Source: a virus
IMG/VR virus record: IMGVR_UViG_3300006641_000223
Coordinates: 1 to 21,220 of that record
DNA length: 21,220 bases
Direction: 5' to 3' (one strand)
Each line of letters opens with the position of its first letter. The first letter of the stretch is position 1. The notes below the pieces were generated by a model, which saw only the letters and a list, made by a program, of their open reading frames with translations, was not told the origin of the DNA and did no database searches. Below, piece after piece: positions 7,100 through 12,974 of the stretch. A program made the position numbers and the translations under genes.

Positions 7100-8782
7100 T
7101 CACCGCACCTTCTTCGGCAAATATCGGAACGCCACAGCGTTCACACCCCAACGAGCCTGCGGCCCCCTGAACAACAACTGGACCGCATACGCGTTCCCCA
7201 ACGCCGACCCGCGCACAATCGCCTGATCGCCCACCGAACCCGACGACCAACTGAACGCCCCCCACAACGCTCCCGAACCCCACAACGCCCCACCGCTATC
7301 CGCAGGATCAACAGCCAACGACAACGAACGGCGAGAAATATTCGCCGCATAATCGTGGAACACATCCACAGCGATAGTCCCCTGCGAATCGGCATCCATC
7401 ACAAACGACGGACGCCGCCACCGTTTCCGCACAGTCGGCATCCCCGCAGCAAACCAAGCCGTCTTCAAATATGAACGGAACGGCACCAAATCCTGCGCCG
7501 TACCGCCCAACACATCCTGCCCGCCCACCTCAGACTGCTGCGCCACAAACGCCGCATAACCCAAATCGTCCGACGCCAACTGGCGATCATCCGACAGGCG
7601 GAACACCCCCTGCCCCTCACGGCCCACCAACAGGCAGAACGGACGGTCCCCAGGACCGTCCGACCAACAGATCATCGGCCCCACAGAAATCGGACTATCA
7701 GGCGAACCGAACTCGTACGGATACCACGCCCCACCCTTCCCTGCCTGCAAATCAAACACAAACAGACGAGTGTTCACCGTCGCCGAATCCCACGGCACCG
7801 CCACAAACAGACGGTTATCCAACCAGCCGACCGTCACACCATCAAGCGACGACCGCGAAATCGACCCGTCCAACAACAAGGACGCCAACTTCTGCCAAAT
7901 CCAACGCGGACGGCCATCCCCCAACGTAAACATGCCCTGCGTCCCATCGAACCAGAACAAACCCTGAGAAGACGCGACCACAGCCTCCTGCGAAACGCAC
8001 CCCACCCCATCAGCAATCTTCTGCAACTGGAAAGTGTCAGGATCATAACCAGAAAGCCGCCACACCGAACGGTGCTTGAACACAAACAGCGCCTGCCCGA
8101 ACGACACCAACGCCGTAATCTCATCCCCATCATCCAGACCGACATCCACCCAATCGTCAGTCCGATAATCCTCAGGCTCACCAGGATGCGACCACCGCAA
8201 ACGAGACGGAAACGAAGTAGCACCCTCCAACGTCCACCCATGAAACAGATAGTTCGCATGAGCCACAACCAACTTCGCCTTCGGCATATGTCCAGCCGCA
8301 GGCGACGCCAACACATCGTTATAAGCCCCATGCGAATCCGTCAGAACAATAACCTGCGACCCATCAAACCTCGTCGCCTGACGTTCCACATTCCGCTGCA
8401 CATACAAATACGACACGCCCGTAGACGTACGAGCCAACGAAGCCGCACGAGAACGACCCGAAATCGTGCCCGTACCACCAGGCTGCGGCACCGCCACAAA
8501 CGCGCCCGCACCATCCCCAACCGACAGCCCATCAGCCGTCTGCACCACAACCTGCGGCACACCCGTCCCATAGAACGGCCAAATGTTCTTCACAGACCCG
8601 ACCGCAAACGGATCTTTCGAGAACAACACAAGCGGGTTCCTCAACTGGAACCCGCCACGCGGCAACAACTGCACATTCAAACAGTCAGGAGTCTCATTCT
8701 CCGACAGTTGAAACGCATCATCAACGACGTTCAAACCGCCCGTGAAATCTTTCCGTTCCAACGAACGGACCCGCTGAGGCAT
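7100..8782 (-). CDS. Tail hub / stabilisation protein (P22 gp10-like beta-propeller)
   Basis: This 560-aa protein has the N-terminal pattern of podoviral tail hub or 'stabilisation' proteins: FTGGLNVVDDAFQLSENETPDCLNVQLLPRGGFQLRNP (about 13-50). Repeated short beta-blades follow, for example QVVVQTADGLSVGDG, NYLFHGWTLEGATSFPSRLRWSHPGEPEDY, ITALVSFGQALFVFKHRSVWRLSGYD, GLFWFDGTQGMFTLGDGRPRWIWQKL and NRLFVAVPWDSATVNTRLFVFDL. These proteins sit below the adaptor ring and close the tail tube that holds DNA in the capsid. The C-terminal 150 residues form an extra beta-rich domain, making it longer than P22 gp10 (about 470 aa). ATG 8782 follows a GGGAGTAGG ribosome site, 3 nt after the adaptor stop. 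The adaptor-hub order strongly supports the call. Confidence 0.88.
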   Translation of the reverse strand: MPQRVRSLERKDFTGGLNVVDDAFQLSENETPDCLNVQLLPRGGFQLRNPLVLFSKDPFAVGSVKNIWPFYGTGVPQVVVQTADGLSVGDGAGAFVAVPQPGGTGTISGRSRAASLARTSTGVSYLYVQRNVERQATRFDGSQVIVLTDSHGAYNDVLASPAAGHMPKAKLVVAHANYLFHGWTLEGATSFPSRLRWSHPGEPEDYRTDDWVDVGLDDGDEITALVSFGQALFVFKHRSVWRLSGYDPDTFQLQKIADGVGCVSQEAVVASSQGLFWFDGTQGMFTLGDGRPRWIWQKLASLLLDGSISRSSLDGVTVGWLDNRLFVAVPWDSATVNTRLFVFDLQAGKGGAWYPYEFGSPDSPISVGPMICWSDGPGDRPFCLLVGREGQGVFRLSDDRQLASDDLGYAAFVAQQSEVGGQDVLGGTAQDLVPFRSYLKTAWFAAGMPTVRKRWRRPSFVMDADSQGTIAVDVFHDYAANISRRSLSLAVDPADSGGALWGSGALWGAFSWSSGSVGDQAIVRGSALGNAYAVQLLFRGPQARWGVNAVAFRYLPKKVR

Positions 8783-8785
8783 CGC

Positions 8786-9466
8786 CTACTCCCACGGGAA
8801 ACGTAAACGTCCCGACAACTGCAAACCAGCCCCGCCACCAATCTGCTGCACATCAGGCGTCATCGCCCGCATGTACTGACGGCGAAACACATCCAACTGA
8901 CGTTCAAACATCTGCTGCTTCTGCACAGACATCTGCAAATCGTCCTGCTGCTCAAACGCCCGAGCCAACATCCACTCCGCAACCAACGGATGGATCTCCT
9001 CAGGAAGATCAGGGCTGTCCGTCGCAGCCACCACATCAGCCGCCACCCGATAGCCACGCACCACATACGTCGCAGACGCCGAAGGAGTCGGCCACAACCG
9101 CAGAAACGGCCCCTGCCCCTCCGTACGAGACACACTAAACTCGTACGCGACGCCCGTCACATCACCCCACGCATACTTTGCCACCGCCTGAGCATGCGGC
9201 AAATAACGCAACATCCAATCAGGCCCCTCAACCGAGGTGACCGAATCGACCGACGGATCAAACTGGGCGAACGGAATCTCAGCCTCATCGGTCGTCACCG
9301 ACCAAGAAGTCTCAAAGAACGACCAAGAAGGGATCGTCCGCTGAATGCGGGCGACCCCCTCATTCATCCAAACGTCCAACAGGACATCAGGGACTTCCTC
9401 AGCGTCCGTGTCCAGAAAGTTACGCACATAATCGCGTAACTGTTGGGCGGTCATCGGGCTAGGCAC
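8786..9466 (-). CDS. Head-tail adaptor (P22 gp4-like connector)
   Basis: This 226-aa protein opens with a helical pattern (TAQQLRDYVRNFLDTDAEEVPDVLLDVWMNEGVARIQRTIPSWSFFETSW, about 6-55) that is characteristic of ring-forming adaptor proteins bolted to the portal. A beta-hairpin middle follows (DWMLRYLPHAQAVAKY, GPFLRLWPTPSASATYVVRGYRVAADV), then HPLVAEWMLARAFEQQDDLQMSVQKQQMFERQLDVFRRQYMR, a long helix with Gln/Phe/Arg repeats. It is longer than P22 gp4 (166 aa). I chose GTG 9466 because GGAGGGGG lies at normal distance; ATG 9454 would be 12 nt further away. It follows the hairpin-rich gap 9467-9543 and directly precedes the hub gene. Confidence 0.85.
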   Translation of the reverse strand: MPSPMTAQQLRDYVRNFLDTDAEEVPDVLLDVWMNEGVARIQRTIPSWSFFETSWSVTTDEAEIPFAQFDPSVDSVTSVEGPDWMLRYLPHAQAVAKYAWGDVTGVAYEFSVSRTEGQGPFLRLWPTPSASATYVVRGYRVAADVVAATDSPDLPEEIHPLVAEWMLARAFEQQDDLQMSVQKQQMFERQLDVFRRQYMRAMTPDVQQIGGGAGLQLSGRLRFPWE

Positions 9467-9543
9467 CCAAACCCCCTCCTACGTCCCCTGGCGGGGACGA
9501 CCGACTCCTTGAGGGAGTCTCCGTCCCCTGCCGTCGCCGTCTA
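9467..9543 (-). promoter_or_regulatory. Leader with two tandem hairpins before the adaptor gene
   Basis: This 77-nt non-coding gap separates the head and tail modules. It holds a perfect 7-bp stem (9482-9488 with 9493-9499, loop TGGC) and a 6-bp stem (9503-9508 with 9514-9519, loop of 5). It also has a third copy of the CGTCCCC arm at 9522-9528 that could pair with the same right arm. The 15-mer CCTGCCGTCGCCGTC (9527-9541) is identical to one in the leader of the scaffold gene. The upstream gene ends in two consecutive TAG stops. There is no U-tract on the minus strand, so a classical terminator is unlikely; a processing or regulatory structure is more plausible. Confidence 0.5.
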
Positions 9544-9807
9544 CTATTGGGACGGATCGTGAGCCGAACAATGCGTGCCGCCAGGCTGCGCCTTCGCCCC
9601 ACAAGCCTTACCGTCCGTACGAGTCCCCTGACAAGTCGGACGTTCCGCATACGGCTGCACAAACGGCGTGTCCGACACATGCAGTCGGCCGTTCCCATGC
9701 GGACGGTACGTTGTCGTCACCGCATCGGCAGGAACGACGCCCGCCACCCCATACGGGCGGGCACCCTCCACACCACCATGATTCACAGGACGCCGCTCAG
9801 CACCCAT
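9544..9807 (-). CDS. Small protein with C-terminal Cys/His motif
   Basis: This 87-aa protein starts at ATG 9807, overlapping the upstream stop by one base (TGATG), and ends in tandem TAG TAG. The N-terminal 45 residues are Gly/Arg/Pro-rich and probably extended. The C-terminus contains C59-x9-C69-x10-C80-x2-H83 within PTCQGTRTDGKACGAKAQPG, a spacing that could bind one zinc ion as a small knuckle. Similar 'C.....GkpC......C..H' stubs occur in small actinobacterial and actinophage proteins. Its place at the end of the head module suggests a minor structural or assembly factor; function unknown. Confidence 0.75.
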   Translation of the reverse strand: MGAERRPVNHGGVEGARPYGVAGVVPADAVTTTYRPHGNGRLHVSDTPFVQPYAERPTCQGTRTDGKACGAKAQPGGTHCSAHDPSQ

Positions 9808-10217
9808 CAGATACCAACAAGGATCACATGCACCGCAAAGTTCGTGACCGTCGTCGCATTCGCCGTTTCGGTGCCCTCATCGAACAGTTGGACCTTCGGA
9901 GTGCCAGGCGTCGTACACAACATTGTGAACGACGAATCGCCCTTGTTTACAGGCTTCACGTTCGTGGTCGGGGAACCGACCACAAACGCCGCATGGATTT
10001 CCTTCAGGCCGACCGTCGCCTCATTGAACGCATCGCCACCCGTCGTGTAAGTGCCCGACGCAGTAAGTTTCGTCAGCACCGCCCGCTTATTACCAGGCCA
10101 CTTCAACGTTTCGAACACCGACGCGCCAGACGCCCCATAACCCGAGCCGATTCCAGCCTTCTGCACTTCCTTCACCGCAGTTGCATGCGGTGCGCTCGCA
10201 GTCCAAGTAACTGCCAT
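9807..10217 (-). CDS. Small structural protein, candidate capsid-associated
   Basis: This 136-aa protein is beta-rich. It contains the pattern ASGTYTTGGDAFNEATVGLKEIHAAFVVG (about 53-82), then TPKVQLFDEGTETANATTVTNFAVHVILVG. This 'GtYttGGdal....lGl..i.....' arrangement recurs in small proteins encoded just after phage capsid genes, so I infer a capsid cement or decoration role. It starts at ATG 10217 behind GGAG. Highly similar patterns are known only by memory; no search was possible. Confidence 0.82.
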   Translation of the reverse strand: MAVTWTASAPHATAVKEVQKAGIGSGYGASGASVFETLKWPGNKRAVLTKLTASGTYTTGGDAFNEATVGLKEIHAAFVVGSPTTNVKPVNKGDSSFTMLCTTPGTPKVQLFDEGTETANATTVTNFAVHVILVGI

Positions 10218-10235
10218 CAGTTATCTCCAATCAGT

Positions 10236-10251
10236 CACACCCGAAAGTGTG
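10236..10251 (-). other. Short hairpin with UUCG loop in an intergenic gap
   Basis: In the 41-nt gap before the 136-aa gene, the minus-strand RNA can form CACACU-UUCG-GGUGUG: five Watson-Crick pairs plus one U-G pair closing a UUCG tetraloop. It lies about 20 nt upstream of the start codon, and the ribosome site GGAG stays outside it. It has no following U-run, so it is more likely an RNA-stability or processing element than a terminator. Confidence 0.4.
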
Positions 10252-10258
10252 GTGAAAG

Positions 10259-10639
10259 TCAAGTCAGGTCAAATACCACAATGTCAACATTGACCGACGC
10301 GTTATCGACGGAGCCGTTAGTCGTGTTGTAGAACGTCAACGTCACCTTGTCGGTGCCCGTCGTCGCCCCAACAAACACAAGGCCACCGCTGACCGCGGTG
10401 CGGAAGTTGACGAACGCAACGTCGCCAGCCGCCACACCCGTAATAGCCACATCGGCAGAACCGTTCGCGAGAGTGCCGATCGAAGGAAGATCGAACGCAG
10501 CGTTCGTTGCCGTAAGGAAACCCTGCACGCCCTCATCGGCCGACAAGTCCTCCAGCAGGGCGAAACTGTCCCCGCCCGTAGCAACAATCAAGTTCTCCAG
10601 CAGATGCTGGCCGCTCTTACTGATATCTGCCGTCGCCAC
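10259..10639 (-). CDS. Capsid decoration-like protein B (paralogue of adjacent gene)
   Basis: This 126-aa protein aligns with the preceding 111-aa protein along most of its length. Both have a short helical N-terminus (TADISKSGQHLLENL here), a T-[AS]-T-[NS]-A segment, a VAITGVAAGDVAFV / VTVSGVAVGDMVLV core, a TDKVTLTFYN / TDTVTFVFGT strand, and a C-terminal D-I-[VL]-[VI]-F-D-x-T. The core resembles all-beta proteins that coat phage heads or form head fibres. It starts at GTG 10639 six bases after the upstream stop, with a weak ribosome site, so it probably depends on translational coupling. A head-decoration role is inferred from its position after the capsid gene. Confidence 0.82.
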   Translation of the reverse strand: MATADISKSGQHLLENLIVATGGDSFALLEDLSADEGVQGFLTATNAAFDLPSIGTLANGSADVAITGVAAGDVAFVNFRTAVSGGLVFVGATTGTDKVTLTFYNTTNGSVDNASVNVDIVVFDLT

Positions 10640-10645
10640 GAGTTA

Positions 10646-10981
10646 TCAGGTCCGATCAAAGATGAGGATATCGAACGTCTTGGCCGCACCCGTAACGCTC
10701 CCGCCCTCCGTACCGAACACGAACGTCACCGTGTCCGTCGCAGTCACAAACGCACCCTGCAAACGACAGTTGGTGGGAAGGGCTTCCAGCGGAGCGACAA
10801 GTACCATGTCGCCGACCGCAACACCAGACACCGTCACATCTACCTTCGCGATGTCAGGGTCCGTGATCGACGGTACGGTCACCGAAGTAGCCGAAGTGGC
10901 AGTAATAGCCTTGACACCAGCGGTACGCACCAACTCCTCGCCGCGATGCTGGGCACTCTTAGCAGTAGAGGCTGCTGACAT
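10646..10981 (-). CDS. Capsid decoration-like protein A (paralogue of adjacent gene)
   Basis: This 111-aa protein is the first gene after the major capsid gene, with a good ribosome site (AAAGGA, then ATG 10981). A short helical N-terminus (AASTAKSAQHRGEEL) is followed by beta strands containing VDVTVSGVAVGDMVLVAPLEALPTN and TDTVTFVFGTEGGSVTGAAKTFDILIFDRT. It pairs with the 126-aa neighbour as a tandem duplication that has diverged strongly. Small all-beta proteins directly downstream of a capsid gene commonly bind the outside of the shell, so I infer a decoration or head-fibre role. No named family is claimed. Confidence 0.82.
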   Translation of the reverse strand: MSAASTAKSAQHRGEELVRTAGVKAITATSATSVTVPSITDPDIAKVDVTVSGVAVGDMVLVAPLEALPTNCRLQGAFVTATDTVTFVFGTEGGSVTGAAKTFDILIFDRT

Positions 10982-11009
10982 AATAAGTTCCTTTCAGAAC
11001 ATTGGAAGG

Positions 11010-11038
11010 GGGGGACGGCCCTCGTGAGGCCGTCCCCC
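11010..11038 (-). terminator. Strong hairpin after the major capsid gene (possible terminator or attenuator)
   Basis: A perfect 11-bp GC-rich inverted repeat (11010-11020 with 11028-11038, arms GGGGGACGGCC / GGCCGTCCCCC, loop of 7) lies 11 nt after the capsid stop codon. The minus-strand sequence after the stem is CCTTCCAATG, without a U-tract, so full intrinsic termination is doubtful. Partial read-through, or protection of the capsid mRNA 3' end, would both fit a gene that must be expressed above its neighbours. Confidence 0.5.
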
Positions 11039-11049
11039 AAACCCAGCGG

Positions 11050-12027
11050 TTAGACCGTCGCGCCCGTGATCTTGCCGAGACGCCGACGGCTGTTCGTCAC
11101 CAAGTTGCCGTAGCACAGAATCTGTGCGTACCGTGCGTCCTGGTTCGTGGGCCGCTGGAACGAAGTGTTCGTAAACCACTTCTGCGAGTGGCGTGCGATC
11201 CACAGGTGCTTCGAGTTCAGGAAGTAGACAGGGCCGCTGTCGTAGGTGTAACCCGACAGGAACGACGAGTTGTCCACCGCCACATCCCAAGTGACAGGAG
11301 CGCCACGGTACAGCAGGTTCACGAAACCAGCATCCGCGGTCGCAGGGTCCGAGTAACGCAGTTGCGGCTGCAACAGCGACTCGTACTTCTCCCACAGATC
11401 CTGCGAAGTGAGGATGAAGTCAGGAGTGTCCGTGCCACCCTGAGCGACATCGTTCCACGCCGCCGACATCGCAGCAATCGTCAACGGGCCTGAACTCAGG
11501 TCCGTCTCCACCGACGCCCAAGTGGCGTGGTTACTTACGTCCAGGCCACCAAGCGCAATGCCGCTGTCAACGATGTTCGCAAGACCATTCCACGCGTTCG
11601 TGGTCGTGCCGTTCCCGAGGAACTGCTTGACCAGCAGGTCCGACAGCGATTCCTCGGCCTGCATCACCTTCGCTTCGAGAAGGTCGATGATCGCTTCCTT
11701 GCCGTTGTTCTGCGCTTCCTCAAGGCCAGCGATAGCAACGGACACGGCAGCCTGCCGCCACAGGTACTCGGCGGCAGTCATCCCATCCTGCGGGGCAGTC
11801 GAAAGCGTGTCATACATGCTGTATGTACCCGCCGTGCTGTTCGACCCCTCAATGATCGGGATGACGATACGGGCACCGCCCGTGTAAGTCTTGATACGGT
11901 TCTTCGACTTCAGCCAGTTCAGCATCGGTCGGGCCTGGAAGACGTTATCTTCCAGCGTGTTACGGTAGTTGTAAAGAGTTGTCGCAAGTAGCGAGTCGTA
12001 GTTCAGCGAACTGGTATCAGCAGCCAT
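11050..12027 (-). CDS. Major capsid protein (HK97-fold type)
   Basis: This 325-aa protein has the features of a phage capsid protein without a cleaved scaffold domain. The N-terminal arm is LNYDSLLATTLYNYRNTLEDNVFQARPMLNWLKSKNRIKTYTGGARIVIPI (about 8-58), followed by a spine helix (TAAEYLWRQAAVSVAIAGLEEAQNNGKEAIIDLLEAKVMQAEESLSDLLVKQFLGNG, about 84-141). A TPDFILTSQDLWEKYESLLQPQLRY segment and a C-terminal P-domain-like beta/helix region with YFLNSKHLWIARHS and FQRPTNQDARYAQILCYGNLV complete it. It starts behind an excellent ribosome site (GGAAGGGG, six bases from the ATG), consistent with high expression. It directly follows the scaffold gene and is followed by a strong hairpin and two decoration-like genes. 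Confidence 0.9.
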   Translation of the reverse strand: MAADTSSLNYDSLLATTLYNYRNTLEDNVFQARPMLNWLKSKNRIKTYTGGARIVIPIIEGSNSTAGTYSMYDTLSTAPQDGMTAAEYLWRQAAVSVAIAGLEEAQNNGKEAIIDLLEAKVMQAEESLSDLLVKQFLGNGTTTNAWNGLANIVDSGIALGGLDVSNHATWASVETDLSSGPLTIAAMSAAWNDVAQGGTDTPDFILTSQDLWEKYESLLQPQLRYSDPATADAGFVNLLYRGAPVTWDVAVDNSSFLSGYTYDSGPVYFLNSKHLWIARHSQKWFTNTSFQRPTNQDARYAQILCYGNLVTNSRRRLGKITGATV

Positions 12028-12061
12028 CGCCGTCCCCTTCCGAGAATAAACATTTAGACGA

Positions 12062-12847
12062 TTACAAGGTCATTCCGTGCGCCTGCTCTGCGAGAGCAAG
12101 CGCATCGCGGACGCTTGTAGGGGCAGTCACCCCGCCAGGCTGCACGGTCCCGCCAGCGACCCCGCGGCCTCCCGCAACGGGCGGCGCTGACGCCTTCCGC
12201 TGCTGGGCCTGCTGTTGGGCCTGTTGCCGTTGGGCCTGAGCCAACACCCTGTCCACCACGAAAGCCTTCGCCGCTTCCGTCACCGACGGGATGCCACGCT
12301 CCACCGCATATTGCAGCACTTGCAGATCGTCAAACTGGCCGAACTGCTGGTGCATCGCTTGCAGTTCAAGTTCAACTTTCTGTTCAAACGTCCGCATTTC
12401 CTGCTGCTGCATGAACTCCTCAACACGGCTGCGGAACGCTTCGTCAGGGTCTTGCCAGTCGGCTTCGGTGTCCTGAACTTGAGGTTCGGGCCGCATCATC
12501 TGCGGCTCCTGCGCCCCCAAATATGCGACCTGCAACGCCTGGATGGCCCGTTCAGGGTCTTGTTCCAACGCGTTGCGGATCTCCTCCGCATATGTCAACG
12601 AGTCACGTTGCTCTGCCAACGCCTGCGTCTTCTGCGTGTAGTCGCTTTGACGCATGTAGCCGTTCAGCGCTTCGTCCAACGAAACCTGAACGTCTTCCCC
12701 GCCTACTTTCACGGTGAAATATTGGCTAGCAGCGGAAGGGTCTGCTGTTTCGGTACCGATGTCCTGACTTGCGGCCAGATCGGTCTCGCCCTGAAACCCT
12801 TCGTCCGAAACGGCCGTGTCGGCCGTTTCGCCCATATATTCGTCCAC
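12062..12847 (-). CDS. Capsid scaffolding protein
   Basis: This 261-aa protein is acidic, Gln-rich and helical. It carries the typical scaffold pattern YFTVKVGGEDVQVSLDEALNGYMRQSDYTQKTQALAEQ (about 43-80), then DSLTYAEEIRNALEQDPERAIQAL. Long Gln-rich helices follow (VEEFMQQQEMRTFEQKVELELQAMHQQFGQF), with an AQAQRQQAQQQAQQRK stretch and a C-terminal helix (SVRDALALAEQA) of the kind that binds coat protein. I chose GTG 12847 because AGAAGGA sits four bases upstream; ATG 12835 is an alternative. The frame is open to a TTG at 12946, but those codons translate the leader repeat and look non-coding. It lies 34 nt upstream of the capsid gene. Confidence 0.88.
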   Translation of the reverse strand: MDEYMGETADTAVSDEGFQGETDLAASQDIGTETADPSAASQYFTVKVGGEDVQVSLDEALNGYMRQSDYTQKTQALAEQRDSLTYAEEIRNALEQDPERAIQALQVAYLGAQEPQMMRPEPQVQDTEADWQDPDEAFRSRVEEFMQQQEMRTFEQKVELELQAMHQQFGQFDDLQVLQYAVERGIPSVTEAAKAFVVDRVLAQAQRQQAQQQAQQRKASAPPVAGGRGVAGGTVQPGGVTAPTSVRDALALAEQAHGMTL

Positions 12848-12878
12848 AGAGTCCTTCTCGGGTTGCTCTCTTGGGTGA

Positions 12879-12899
12879 AGGTCACCATCGCGGTGACCT
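12879..12899 (-). other. Perfect 8-bp hairpin in the scaffold leader
   Basis: AGGTCACC (12879-12886) and GGTGACCT (12892-12899) form a perfect stem around a 5-nt loop, between the recurrent dyad element and the scaffold ribosome site. No U-tract follows. It may be part of a 5' leader RNA structure controlling scaffold or capsid expression, or a protein operator. Confidence 0.45.
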
Positions 12900-12917
12900 G
12901 ACGGCGGCGATAAACAC

Positions 12918-12944
12918 CCCCTACTAGATAAGACAAACTGTCCC
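12918..12944 (-). promoter_or_regulatory. Recurrent 27-nt dyad element, copy C (scaffold leader)
   Basis: On the minus strand this reads GGGACAGTTTGTC then TTATCTAGTAGGGG. Its first 13 bases are identical to copy A in the TerS leader. It lies in the non-coding gap 30 nt after the stop of the 691-aa gene and about 70 nt before the scaffold start. Directly 5' of it is the 15-mer also found before the adaptor gene (12947-12961). A late promoter or operator role is inferred only from its placement. Confidence 0.5.
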
Positions 12945-12974
12945 AACCTGCCGTCGCCGTCGGGGCTGCGGCGG

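Noticed and set aside
12848-12946. Extension of the scaffold gene to a TTG
   Set aside because: It would translate the dyad element and the hairpin; GTG 12847 has AGAAGGA at correct spacing.
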